Source: Sulfidibacter corallicola
GTDB taxonomy: Bacteria; Acidobacteriota; Holophagae; Acanthopleuribacterales; Acanthopleuribacteraceae
Direction of reading: 5' to 3'
NCBI RefSeq assembly: GCF_017498545.1
Contig: NZ_CP071793.1
Span: 10,968,256-11,032,255, forward strand
Length of the DNA: 64,000 nt
Below, one piece after another: positions 10,101-20,000 of the stretch. The position numbers and the translations under genes are program-made. Numbering within the stretch: the first letter of the stretch is position 1; every line of letters begins with the position of its first letter. The notes under the pieces were generated by a model that was not told where the DNA came from, searched no databases, and was given only the letters and a program-made list of their open reading frames with translations.

Positions 10101-13100
10101 TCCGCGTTCTGACGAACCGCCACGATGTACTGCGCACGCGCTTCACGCAGTCCGAGGACAGACCCGGCCAGATCATTCTCGACCGGCTCGAACCGGACAT
10201 CGCCACGCGCGATCTTCGGGGCGAAGCTGACCCGATGGCGGCGGCACTGGCCCTCGCGGAACGCGAAGCCCTGCACCGATTCCAATTGGGTCATCCACCG
10301 CTTTGGCGCGTCCGGTTGTGGCGGACGGGCGACGAGGACCACCTTCTCTTTCTCAATTTCCACCACATCATCTGCGACGGCTGGTCGGTCCGTATTCTGT
10401 TTCGCGAGTGGTCGGCGCTCTACAATGCGTTTCGCGAGGGTCACCCAAACCCCCTGGCCCCGGTCCAAACGAGCTACCGGGAGGCCGTTGCAGATCTTGA
10501 GGCCGACCTTCGCGACGATTCGATCCAGGAGTCCCGCGCCTATTGGCACCGGCAGTTGGTCGCACCACTGCCGGTCCTCGAGTTGCCCACCGACAGGCCT
10601 CGATCGCGCGAACGCCGATTTAGCGGAGCGACCTACGTTCACGACATCGACGCGCCGAGCTGGCAACGATTCAAGGATCGGGCGGCTCAGGAAGAAGCCA
10701 CACCCTTCGCGGCATTGCTGGCCCTGGTCGCCACCCTGCTGCACCGCACGTCCCACCAAACCGACATGATCATCGGTTGCCCGGTTTCGGGGCGCGAACA
10801 ACCCGGCCTGGCCGATGTGATGGGGTTCTTCGTAAACCCACTTCCCATCCGATTGCGAATCCAGCCCCGGTACCCGTTCGAGGCCCTGTTGCGACAGGCC
10901 AGTGAGCGGGTGGGCGATGCGCTGGCAAACGGGTCGATGCCCTTCGACACCCTCGTCGAGGAACTCATGGAGACCCGCGACCTGACCCGTTCTCCCCTAT
11001 TCGACGTCATGGTCCTGATCCAGGAGCCCGAAATCAAGGACCTGAGCCTGGAGGGCTTACAGATCGAGGAACGTGACCTGCCCTGGACCACCAGCAAATT
11101 CGACCTGACCTTCTATTTCTTCACGGACGGGCCGAACCTGACCTTGCGGTTGAATTACGATACCGATCTATTCCACAAGTCCCGTATCGCGGCCATGTGT
11201 GCGCAACTGGAGCAATTGCTGACGGACGTCACCGCCCATCCCACCAAATCCATCGCCAGGCTGGCCATGCTCCCCGGCGAAGAGCGCAAAAAACTGTTGC
11301 GTCACTTCAACGAAACCGGCACCACCTACCCACGGACCCAGACCTTGGTCGACCTGTTCGCGCTGCGCGTGACCGAACAGCCGGGGCGACCGGCGGTGGT
11401 CGGCCTCAACGCGAAGGGACGAACCGAATCGTTGTGTTACGACGCCCTGGCCCATCGTGCCCACGGGTTGGCCCACCGGATTCATCGCATCGTGGCACAC
11501 GAAGCGGAACCGATCGTCGCGTTGCTGACCGATCGTTCGCCCAACGCCGTCGTCGCCATGCTCGCGGTACTCGAGGCCGGGGCCGCCTACATGCCCCTGG
11601 ACCCCACCTATCCGCCGGATCGACTGTCGTTCATGCTCGATGACAGTCAATGCCGGCTACTGCTGTTCACCCCGGCTCAAGAAGACACCGCGCGACAATT
11701 GAAACGACAGCGGCCCGAACTGGATCTGTTGCCGGTCGAAGGCCAGGAAGCGGCCCAGGGGCCGACCCTGACCAACGATTCCGACGCCGCGGCCTACGTG
11801 ATCTACACTTCGGGCTCCACCGGCACTCCCAAGGGCTGTGTGCTGACCCACCGCAACCTGGTGCGCTTGCTGTGCAACGCCCGCTTCCCCCTCTCGGTCG
11901 GGGAAACCGATGTCTGGCTGTGTGCCCACAACTTCAGTTTCGATTTCAGCGTCTGGGAGATTTTCGGCGCCCTGCTGCACGGCGGGCAGGTCGTCTTGGC
12001 CCAGCGCGATCAGGTTCTCGATCCCGACCGGTTGCTGGACCTGATCCGGGCCCACCGCGTCACGGTGCTGAGCCAGACACCGGCGGCCTTTCACGGATTG
12101 ATGACCGCCGAGTTGGACCGCCCCTACGCCGATTTGGACCAGCACCTGCGCTACGTGGTTTTCGGTGGCGACCGGCTCGAACCCGGCGAATTGCGCGCCT
12201 GGGTGGGTCGGTACGATCTCGAGCGAATCCAACTCGTCAACATGTACGGTATCACCGAGACCTGCATTCACGTGACGTACGGCCCCTTGTCGCCCCGGCA
12301 CATCCTCGAGGGACAGGAACCGGGCTACGTGGGCAAGCCCTTGCCGGACACACGGATCTACGTGGTCGACGAGGCCCTGGAGCTCTGCCCCATCGGCGTC
12401 CCCGGCGAGATCCTCGTCGCGGGCGGCGGCCTCTGCCGCGGGTATCTCAACCGTCCCAGTCGCAACGCGCGGAGCTTCGTCCCCCTCCCGTTCGCGGGCT
12501 ACGAGCGCGCCTACCGCAGCGGCGATCGCGGCATGTGGTCTCCGGAGGGTCACCTGATTCACCTGGGACGCATCGACCATCAAGTTCAGGTTCGCGGGTT
12601 CCGCATCGAACCGGGCGAAATCGAAGCGGTATTGAACGACCATCCGGACGTTGGTCGCAGCCTGGTGCTGCCCATCTCGGACGGTCACCAGGTCCATGGG
12701 CTGCACGCATTCGTGGAACCGCTCACCGAGGGCGAGATCGACACGGGCGAACTCTTCACCTTCATGCACGAACGGCTGCCGGCCCATTTGATCCCCAACC
12801 GCCTGGTCGCCATTGCGCAATTTCCCATGACCGCCAACGGGAAAATCGACCGAACGGCGATGACCCGTTCAGCCACCCACCGGACGGCGAAGGCCTCGCG
12901 GGAAGCGGGTGCCGCCCAAACCACCTCTCACCGCTTCCGCGCACCGATGGGTCCCCTCGAAACCCGCATCGCGGAAATTTGGATTTCGCTGCTCGAACCG
13001 GTACCGGATAATCTGGGAGCAGAGGATCCCTTTTTCGAAGTGGGTGGCAACTCGTTGCTGCTCATGCGCCTGGCATTCGCCCTGAAAGCGGCCTTCGAGG

Positions 13101-13330
13101 TCGAGCTCTCGGCCGGCGATCTGTTCCTTGCCACGACCATCGCCGCTCAGGCCGCCTTGATCGAGGAACGCCTTCCCGCGCAAACCGGCACCGACGAGAG
13201 GACACCCGACGCGGAGACCACCTCCCTGCGTGCGGCCGTCACCCGTCGGGCGACCCAGCAGATTCGAGCCCAGCAGGCCCGTCGCCGAAACCCGTCCCGA
13301 CGAACCGATCAAGAAACGGAGCCCCCATGA
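7163..13330 (+). CDS. Megasynthase 2: hybrid KS(Cys to Ser)-AT-C-A-PCP
   Basis: 2055 aa from ATG 7163 (GAGG 8 bases upstream). Domains: ketosynthase (~10-430), acyltransferase (~535-850), condensation (~935-1375; HHIICDG ~1067), adenylation (~1380-1895; TSGSTGTPKG, ANGKIDR), carrier (~1930-2005; VGGNSLLL). In the KS the active-site Cys is replaced by Ser182 (QAGSATSLVA where megasynthase 3 has GTSCSTSLAA); both His motifs (ECHGSGS and NLGHLGPAAG) remain. The AT looks intact: Ser633 in GHSLGEY, and a HAFH motif that predicts malonyl-CoA. No ACP follows the AT; a post-AT linker (FLPTYPFRR) leads straight into the C domain. The adenylation code reads DFWSVGMIHK, near the threonine code DFWNIGMVHK. 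The stop overlaps the next start by ATGA. The KS is probably condensation-dead, with the AT acting for megasynthase 3. Confidence 0.9.
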   Translation: MTSQNEPSPQGIAIVAMACRFPGASDPERFWNNLSRGEQAIRRFDEAELREAGVAPALSSDPKYVPAKGYLAETNAFDAALFDMAQAEAAGTDPQLRLGLELAWEALEGAGHAPGHPHTRIGVFAGTNRNTGWRPNTAAPQLPGDTGTSHLENARPGSNLLAQRISQVLNLHGPSLDIQAGSATSLVAIHLACQALFTGDCDMALAGGICLQFPDKAGYRSGAGRPLSARGACHPFDARADGTVPGDGAGLVALKRLEDARLENETILAVIRGSAVNHSGVRISNGGEPDIQAQTEVIAEALAVAQISADSIGYVECHGSGSPVHDRGEVEALTRAFRYTSRRQGYCALGAVKANLGHLGPAAGIAGLIKTVQILKRGQIPITPGFDRPHPDIPFAASPFFLNRHPWEWVTADVPRRAGVSAFGLGGTNAHLVLEQAPAPTPAEEETGPFLLAISAHDDQTLTQSLDRLAHHLGRPAEEGTVHQTMADIAFTLQTGRAALPSRAVLVTYSREEAAGLLSEHDRKRMLRKTASRAMPVAFLFPGQGAQYPRMASQLYQTEPVFARTLDACFEGLRDSLPRDPHQVLFPRPGQADLADLLHDTEYTQPILFSVEMALAHLWQSWGVKPDRMIGHSLGEYSAACLAGVWHLEEALNLVALRGRLMAALPRGAMLTVELSEDELGPLLEGDLALAAVNGPHRCVASGPEAGIEALATRLGDRNVGYRRLTTSHAFHSPTMDRILDTFHAEVLTTSMMAPQIPFISNLTGTWIREQEACDPMYWVRHLRHTVRFTDGLATLLRDAPRLALLEVGPGRSLTSLAGQHPSRGAEHPILASLRHPQTRIEDREFLLNSLGKLWLAGLEVDWHAVHATRPRRRVFLPTYPFRRQHFAMPSFVAVPPQTEVSPTVVQDRTRPPNSTVPARETCPTDDHSHFGTAPLHPLTRAQQRLWVLEMLGRVGTAYNMPIALQLRGDLNREALVEALRVLTNRHDVLRTRFTQSEDRPGQIILDRLEPDIATRDLRGEADPMAAALALAEREALHRFQLGHPPLWRVRLWRTGDEDHLLFLNFHHIICDGWSVRILFREWSALYNAFREGHPNPLAPVQTSYREAVADLEADLRDDSIQESRAYWHRQLVAPLPVLELPTDRPRSRERRFSGATYVHDIDAPSWQRFKDRAAQEEATPFAALLALVATLLHRTSHQTDMIIGCPVSGREQPGLADVMGFFVNPLPIRLRIQPRYPFEALLRQASERVGDALANGSMPFDTLVEELMETRDLTRSPLFDVMVLIQEPEIKDLSLEGLQIEERDLPWTTSKFDLTFYFFTDGPNLTLRLNYDTDLFHKSRIAAMCAQLEQLLTDVTAHPTKSIARLAMLPGEERKKLLRHFNETGTTYPRTQTLVDLFALRVTEQPGRPAVVGLNAKGRTESLCYDALAHRAHGLAHRIHRIVAHEAEPIVALLTDRSPNAVVAMLAVLEAGAAYMPLDPTYPPDRLSFMLDDSQCRLLLFTPAQEDTARQLKRQRPELDLLPVEGQEAAQGPTLTNDSDAAAYVIYTSGSTGTPKGCVLTHRNLVRLLCNARFPLSVGETDVWLCAHNFSFDFSVWEIFGALLHGGQVVLAQRDQVLDPDRLLDLIRAHRVTVLSQTPAAFHGLMTAELDRPYADLDQHLRYVVFGGDRLEPGELRAWVGRYDLERIQLVNMYGITETCIHVTYGPLSPRHILEGQEPGYVGKPLPDTRIYVVDEALELCPIGVPGEILVAGGGLCRGYLNRPSRNARSFVPLPFAGYERAYRSGDRGMWSPEGHLIHLGRIDHQVQVRGFRIEPGEIEAVLNDHPDVGRSLVLPISDGHQVHGLHAFVEPLTEGEIDTGELFTFMHERLPAHLIPNRLVAIAQFPMTANGKIDRTAMTRSATHRTAKASREAGAAQTTSHRFRAPMGPLETRIAEIWISLLEPVPDNLGAEDPFFEVGGNSLLLMRLAFALKAAFEVELSAGDLFLATTIAAQAALIEERLPAQTGTDERTPDAETTSLRAAVTRRATQQIRAQQARRRNPSRRTDQETEPP

Positions 13331-16300
13331 CGTCTACCCCTACCTCCACCGAGCCCGCGAGTATCGGGTCCATCGCGATTGTCGGCATGTCCTGTCGCTT
13401 GCCCGGAGCGGACGACCTGCACCAATACTGGCGCAACCTGCGCGCCGGCGTCTGCAGTGTGCGGCGCCTGGATCGCGAGACCCTGCGGGGTGCGGGGGTG
13501 GCCGAAAGCCGGATCGATGCCGCGAATTACGTCCCGGTTTGGGCGGGCATCGAGGAGCCGGGCGCCTTCGACGCGGGGTTCTTCGGCATCCCACCCAGTG
13601 ATGCGGAGATGACCGATCCGCAACACCGCCTTTTCCTCGAATGTGCGTGGCACGCCCTGGAAGATGCGGCGCTGGATCCCCGTCGCTCGGAGGGCCGCAT
13701 CGGCGTTTTCGCCGGCGCGGGATTCTCGACCTACCTGATGCGCAACCTGTGGCAGCATCCGGAATTGACCCGCGACGACGGCCTGTTCCGCATGATGATT
13801 CAAAACGGCCCGGAGTTCCTCGCCACTCGGACCGCCTTCAAGTTGGACCTGAAAGGGCCGGCAATCTCGGTGGGCACCTCCTGTTCGACTTCGCTGGCGG
13901 CGGTCCACATGGCCTGTCGCAGCCTGCTGGATTACCAATGCGACGCGGCCCTCGCCGGCGGGGTGCGCATCATGGTCCCCCACCACCAAGGCTATCTCCA
14001 TCACTCCGGTGGGGTGCTGTCTTCCGACGGGAAATGTCGCGCCTTCGATGCGGCCGCAAACGGCACGGTGCCCAGCAGCGGCGCCGGCGTGCTGGTCCTG
14101 AAACGGTTGGAAGACGCGCTGGCCGACCGTGATGCGATCTATGCGGTGATCCGCGGTTCGGCGCTCAACAACGACGGCGCCGCCAAAGCCGGGTTCTACG
14201 CTCCCTCGGTCGCGGGCCAGGCGGAGGTGATCGCGGAAGCCCATCTTCTGGCCGGCGTGGATGCCGCCGACATCGACTACGTGGAAACCCACGGCACCGG
14301 AACGGCCTTGGGCGACCCCATCGAGATCCAGGCCCTGACCCGCGCCTTCAGCCTTGCCGCCAAACCCCTGCGCGGGTGTACGCTCGGCTCGGTGAAGACG
14401 AATGTCGGCCACCTGGATACGGCCTCCGGGGCGGCCTCGCTGATCAAGACCGCGTTGATGTTGCACCACGGCGATATCCCGCCGAGCCTCCATTTCGCGA
14501 CACCCAATCCCCGGATCGACTTCGAAACCGCCAAGCTGCGGGTCAACCGCGAATTGGATGCGTGGCCCGAACGCAACCGACCTCGTCGCGCCGCCGTGAG
14601 CGCCTTCGGTGTCGGCGGGACCAACGTCCACCTGGTTTTGGAAGAAGCGCCACGCCCCGTGTCGCTCGAAGGTCGACGCGGGCCCCAGGTTCTGCTGCTC
14701 TCCGCGCCCCACCGCGAAACCCTTTCACACCAGGCACACCAACTCGCGGATTACTTGGAGCAGGCGCCCGAAACACCGCTCGCGGACGTGGCCTACACGC
14801 TTGCCATGGGCCGCCGCCACTTTGCGCGGCGCCATGCGATCGTGGTCGCCAATACGGCCGAGGCGCTGGCCCGGCTGCGGGCGCCGATCCCCTTCTCGGA
14901 CCGGGATTCGCATCTCCGCGAGGGGAACGATCATGCCGAAAAGGATCCCTGGGCGATCGCCGAGTCGGTGGCTCGCGATTGGACGGCGGGCGGTGCGCCC
15001 GATGCGGCGGCTTTTTCGGGAAGGCGCCTTCACCTGCCGGGTTATCCCTTTCAGCGTCGTACCTATTGGATCGACCCGCCGCCACCGGCGCCGGTCGCCC
15101 TGGCGCCGCAATCAGGTCGCGCTCGCGTTGACACGCCGCCGCCGACCAAACGCCGGAACGTCGCAGATTGGTTCTACCTGCCCTCTTGGCGCCAGGCACC
15201 GATGCCGCCCACGAGTCGGCGTCTGGATGGCGATGTGGTCCTGTTCGGAGATCGACATCCCCTGGTAGCGGGCCTCGAAACGTCCCTGGTCCAGCGTGGC
15301 GCACGGGTGCACCGGGTGCATCGCGCATCCGAATTCGGCACCACCGACGCGGGTGGCTTCCACCTGGACCCCTGCGATCGCGAACAGGTACGCGAACTGT
15401 TCGATGCCTTGGACCGTCGCGGCTGCGAACCGACCTGGCTGATTCACGCCTGGCCCGCGCTCGACGCCCCGTCCGACCGGGCATTTCGGTTTCTGCTCCA
15501 CCTGGCCGCCGTGGTCGCACTCCGACCGCGACCCAGACCCATGTCCCTGCTCACGCTGGGCCGCGGCATGCTCGACCAGAGCGGCGACGATCCCGTGGAT
15601 CCGCTCGCCGCGACCATGCTGGGTCCCCTGCGGGTGATGCCGCAAGAGTCGCCTCATCTGCGAACCCGCTGTGTGGATCTTCACCCGGACCGCTTCGATC
15701 CGAACCAACTGGCGGAACGACTGGCGGCCGAACTGTTCGATCTGGCCGAGGGCGATCCGCCGCTGACCCTGGAAATCGCCTACCGGGGCCGAACCCGTTG
15801 GGCCCGGTGCTACCAGCCCTGGGGCACGGGCGAAGCCACGCCAACGAGCCTCGTCCGCCGCGGCGGGGTATACCTGATCACGGGCGGTCTCGGCGAATTG
15901 GGCCTGTTCGTCGCCGATCACCTGGCCAGGATCTACGACGCCAGACTGATCCTGACGAGCCGTCATCCCGAAGCGCTGCCATCGCGGCGCGCCGAACAAT
16001 TGGCGAGCCTGAAGACCCGCTGTTCCGCCTTGATGGTGGCCCAGGCCGATTGCGCCGATCGCGATCAGATGGGCGACCTGATGTCCCGCGTGGAAACGAC
16101 CTTCGGCGCGCTGAACGGCGTCATTCACGCCGCGGGCATCACCGGCCACGCCGCGTTTCGCCACGCCGCGGAAGTGACGGAGGACGACATCGCCCCCCAT
16201 TGGCGCGCCAAGGTGAACGGAACCCAGGTGTTGGGGGAACTGTTGGCAGCGCGACAAGCCGCGACGCCGCTCGATTTCGTGATGCTGTTCTCGTCACTCT

Positions 16301-17058
16301 CCACCGTGCTCGGTGGCATGGGCTTCTCGGTTTACGCCGCCGCCAACGCCTACTTGGACGCTTATGCGTCACAGCGCAATCGCGAGGGTGCCACGCCCTG
16401 GATCAGCGTCGCCTGGGACGGTTGGCGTCTGGAACCCACCCCCAAAACCGGACCGGAAGCATTGCTCGCCTACGCGATCGACGGATCGGAAGGCGACAAG
16501 GCGTTCGCCTGCACCCTCCAGCGAGAAGTCACACACCTGGTGGTATCGACGGCGAACCTGGATGTGCGCCGGAGCCTCTCGCGCGGCGGAGATCGACCGA
16601 AGTCTGCCTCGCCCGCCGGCGCCACGGCTGAACGACACGAGGCCACCTCGACCCTGGCCGAGGTGAAGGCCGCCCCCGCGCGCGGTTCTCACCCGCGGCC
16701 ACCACTGGACAACGCCTATCAAGCACCCAGCAACGAAATCGAAGCGGCCATCGCCGAGGTATGGCAGGAGCTGTTCGCCATCGAATCGGTCGGCATCGAA
16801 GACGGCTTTTTCGATTTGGGTGGCGACTCGGTACTCGCGGCGCGCATCGTGTTCCGCGTCAACGAACGACTCGGCAGCGCCTGCCATGTGGCCGACCTGT
16901 TCGAAGCACCCACCGTTTCCGCTCTGGCGGAAAAAATCCTGGCCGACCGACTCGCACGTCTAGATGACGAGGCCCTTGCCGATCTGGTGGCCCAGGTCGA
17001 ACATGCCGGCGCGTCCCATGCACCGCGCCCCTCTGGAAAGGATTCGCAGACCACATGA
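13327..17058 (+). CDS. Megasynthase 3: PKS KS-(AT absent)-KR-ACP
   Basis: 1243 aa, ATGA overlap with megasynthase 2. The ketosynthase (~18-440) is complete: Cys186 in GTSCSTS, ETHGTGT, and TNVGHLDTASG. KS-AT linker sequence (~450-530) and the post-AT linker (LHLPGYPFQRRTYWI, ~568-583) are present, but the ~300-residue AT between them is missing. A ketoreductase follows: structural half (~600-830), NADPH site GGLGELG (~855), and catalytic Ser990, Tyr1003 and Asn1007. The region lacks the LDD of B-type KRs and the Trp of A-type KRs, so stereochemistry is not predicted. The carrier has Ser1168 in LGGDSVL. No DH or ER is present, so a beta-hydroxy acyl chain is expected, making a statine-like unit after the preceding amino acid. 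The malonyl group must be loaded in trans, most simply by the AT of megasynthase 2. Confidence 0.9.
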   Translation: MTSTPTSTEPASIGSIAIVGMSCRLPGADDLHQYWRNLRAGVCSVRRLDRETLRGAGVAESRIDAANYVPVWAGIEEPGAFDAGFFGIPPSDAEMTDPQHRLFLECAWHALEDAALDPRRSEGRIGVFAGAGFSTYLMRNLWQHPELTRDDGLFRMMIQNGPEFLATRTAFKLDLKGPAISVGTSCSTSLAAVHMACRSLLDYQCDAALAGGVRIMVPHHQGYLHHSGGVLSSDGKCRAFDAAANGTVPSSGAGVLVLKRLEDALADRDAIYAVIRGSALNNDGAAKAGFYAPSVAGQAEVIAEAHLLAGVDAADIDYVETHGTGTALGDPIEIQALTRAFSLAAKPLRGCTLGSVKTNVGHLDTASGAASLIKTALMLHHGDIPPSLHFATPNPRIDFETAKLRVNRELDAWPERNRPRRAAVSAFGVGGTNVHLVLEEAPRPVSLEGRRGPQVLLLSAPHRETLSHQAHQLADYLEQAPETPLADVAYTLAMGRRHFARRHAIVVANTAEALARLRAPIPFSDRDSHLREGNDHAEKDPWAIAESVARDWTAGGAPDAAAFSGRRLHLPGYPFQRRTYWIDPPPPAPVALAPQSGRARVDTPPPTKRRNVADWFYLPSWRQAPMPPTSRRLDGDVVLFGDRHPLVAGLETSLVQRGARVHRVHRASEFGTTDAGGFHLDPCDREQVRELFDALDRRGCEPTWLIHAWPALDAPSDRAFRFLLHLAAVVALRPRPRPMSLLTLGRGMLDQSGDDPVDPLAATMLGPLRVMPQESPHLRTRCVDLHPDRFDPNQLAERLAAELFDLAEGDPPLTLEIAYRGRTRWARCYQPWGTGEATPTSLVRRGGVYLITGGLGELGLFVADHLARIYDARLILTSRHPEALPSRRAEQLASLKTRCSALMVAQADCADRDQMGDLMSRVETTFGALNGVIHAAGITGHAAFRHAAEVTEDDIAPHWRAKVNGTQVLGELLAARQAATPLDFVMLFSSLSTVLGGMGFSVYAAANAYLDAYASQRNREGATPWISVAWDGWRLEPTPKTGPEALLAYAIDGSEGDKAFACTLQREVTHLVVSTANLDVRRSLSRGGDRPKSASPAGATAERHEATSTLAEVKAAPARGSHPRPPLDNAYQAPSNEIEAAIAEVWQELFAIESVGIEDGFFDLGGDSVLAARIVFRVNERLGSACHVADLFEAPTVSALAEKILADRLARLDDEALADLVAQVEHAGASHAPRPSGKDSQTT

Positions 17059-20000
17059 CACACGACCGCCTCCCCAAAGATCTCGTGAGCCGCATCAAGG
17101 CCCTGCCCGAAGACCAGCGTTCGGCCATGCTGGCCAAGTTGATGCGGACCACGGAACCCGCAGCGAACGGGCGGGACCGCCCAGCCGTGAGCAAGGACCT
17201 GAACGGGTCCCAGGTAAAAGAGGCCGGCACTGCCGATGCAACCCACGTCAAAGAAGCGCCACTGACTCCCATTCAATCCCGGCTGCTGTTTCTGCAACAG
17301 CTCGAAGGGCCGAATGCGGCTTACCACATCCAGTTTGCGTTCGCGTTGCAGGGCCCGCTGGACCCGGCTGCGCTTCACCGCGCGCTGCTGCGGGTCATCG
17401 CCCGCCACGAGCCGCTCCGCGCTCGTTTCGACACCCGTGAAGGGCGCCAGGTCCAGCGCATTCTCGCCGATCCGCAGGTCACCTGGCGCGTGAACGACAT
17501 GGGCGAAATCCCACCGGAACGGCACGAGACCGCAGTGGCCGAGGCCATCGCCAAAGACGAGCTGGACCCTTTCGACTTGACGAAACAGCCGCCCATTCGG
17601 GTCACGGTTCTGCGGACGGCGGAAAAGCATCACGTCCTGATCGTCAACGTGCACCACCTGGCTTTCGACGGCTGGTCGGGGAACCTGCTGTTCCAGGAAT
17701 GGTCCGGTTTCTATCGCGACGAGCTGGGCTTGGCGGCGGCTCATCCCCCGGAGCTGAAGCTGAGTTATTCGGAATTCGCGAGCCATCAACTTCCCAGAAA
17801 CCATGCGGACGAGGACGGGCTGATCGCCTATTGGCGCGATCGATTGAAAGGCGCGTCCACCCTGTTGGACCTGCCGACCGATCGGCCGTACCCGAACCCG
17901 CGGGGCTTCGAGGGCGGCATGGTACGTACCCGACTGTCCGAGACTTTGACACGAGGCCTGACCCGTTTGGCCGCCCGCGAGGGGGCCACCTTGTTCGCCG
18001 CACTGTTGGCGAGCTGGGGCGCTTTGTTGCGCCGACTGTGCGGGGCGACCGACGTATTGCTGGCAGTTCCCCACAACGGTCGCGGCGATCGCGCCCACGA
18101 AACGCTGATCGGCCCGTTCGTCAACACGCTGGTGGCACGGGTCGATCCCGATCCCCACGAGAGCTTTCGCGCATCGATCCGCCAGGCGCAGGCGACGATG
18201 GCCGGCGCCCTGCGCCACGCCGATCTGCCGTTCGAGCGCCTGGTCGAGGCCCTGGACCTGCCGCGCGACATGCGCCACATGCCGCTCGTCCAAGCCGGAA
18301 TCGTCCTGCAAAACCAACCCGTCGCGCCGCTTTCGCTGCCGGACCTGACCATCACCCGATTACCCGCCGATCAACGGACCGCCAAGTACGACCTCAACCT
18401 GATCTGCATCCCCGATGGCAACGAGCTCGACGTCGCCCTGGAATACCACGCCGACTTGTTCGAACGAGAAACCGCATCGCGTTGGTTGGGCTACTGGACC
18501 TTCCTGCTCGAAGGGGCTTTCGCCCACCCCGACACCTCCCTGGCCGAGTTACCCTTGGTTCCGTCGGAGATTTTGGCGCAGGTGCACGAAGGCTGGCATC
18601 GGACCCGGCTCGATGACCCCGATCCCAGGCCGATTCACGCACTCGTCGCCGAGCGTGCGACGAACCATTCGGATCGACCGGCCCTCGTCTTCGGCGATCA
18701 CGAGTTGAGCTACGGCGAGCTGAATCGCCGCGCCAACCAGCTCGCAACGCTGCTGCGGACGCGCGGTGCCGGTCCGGAAGCCTTGGTGGGTGTCGCGCTC
18801 GAACGCGGGTTCGAGATGGTGATTTCGCTATTGGCGGTGTTGAAAACGGGTGCGGCCTATCTGCCGTTGGATCCGAATTCCCCCCACGAGCGGTTGGTTC
18901 AGGTGATACGCGACGCGCGTCCCCTCTTGGTCGTGACCCAGGGTTCCCACGAGCGTTGCCTTCCCCCCGGTGAATGCGACATGTTGTCCCTGGATCGGGT
19001 GCCAAACCCGCAGGAAACCCCGGAAGCCCAACCGCCTCGCGACGAGGTTCATCCCGACATGCCCGCCTATGTGATCTACACCTCGGGCTCTACGGGAACA
19101 CCCGAAGGCGTGGTCGTGACCCATGGCGCCATCCGCAATCGCCTGCGCTGGATGCAGGATTATTTCGGGCTACGGGTCGGTGAGCGAGTGCTCTTGAAAA
19201 CCCCGTTCACCTTCGACGTTTCGGTTGGGGAATTCTTTTGGCCCTTGACGGTCGGAAGCACCCTGGTCATCGCGAAACCCTTGAGTCACTACGAACCGGA
19301 TTACCTGGCCGATCTCATCGTCGCTCATCGGGTCACCACGGCCCATTTCGTGCCCTCGATGCTGTCGGTCCTGCTGGATCAAGTGGAGTTGAATCCCAGG
19401 TCCGACTTCCCGCTCCAGCGCATGATCTGCAGCGGCGAAGTGTTGCCGGCGGCCTTGGCGTCGCGCTTCCACCGGGTCCTGAACGCGGCGCTCTACAATC
19501 TCTATGGCCTCACGGAGACCACCATCTACGTCAGCGCCTGGAAGTGCCGACCCGGCGCCTCCGAGGACCGGGTCCCGATCGGGTACCCAATCGACAACGT
19601 TCAGCTCCACGTGACCGACCAGGGACTGCGCCGGCAGCCGCCCGACGTAGCCGGCGAGCTGGTAATCGGCGGGGTCGGCCTGGCTCGTGGGTACGCGGGT
19701 CACCCCCGCCAGACCGCGATTTCTTTCGTGCCCGATCCCTTTTCCGAGGAAGCCGGCGCACGCCTGTACCGCACGGGTGACCTGGTTCGCCGTAGCGAGG
19801 ACGGCAGGCTTCATTTCCTGGGACGCATCGACCGGCAAATCAAGATCCGCGGTTATCGCGTCGAGCCGGCCGAAATCGAATCGGCCCTGCTGCACCACCC
19901 GGTCGTGGCCGAGGCCGCGGTCGTGCCGGCCCTGGACCGCCAGAACATTCCCTCACTCGTCGCCTGGCTGCGCCTGGTGCCCGGCCTGACCGCCGCACCC

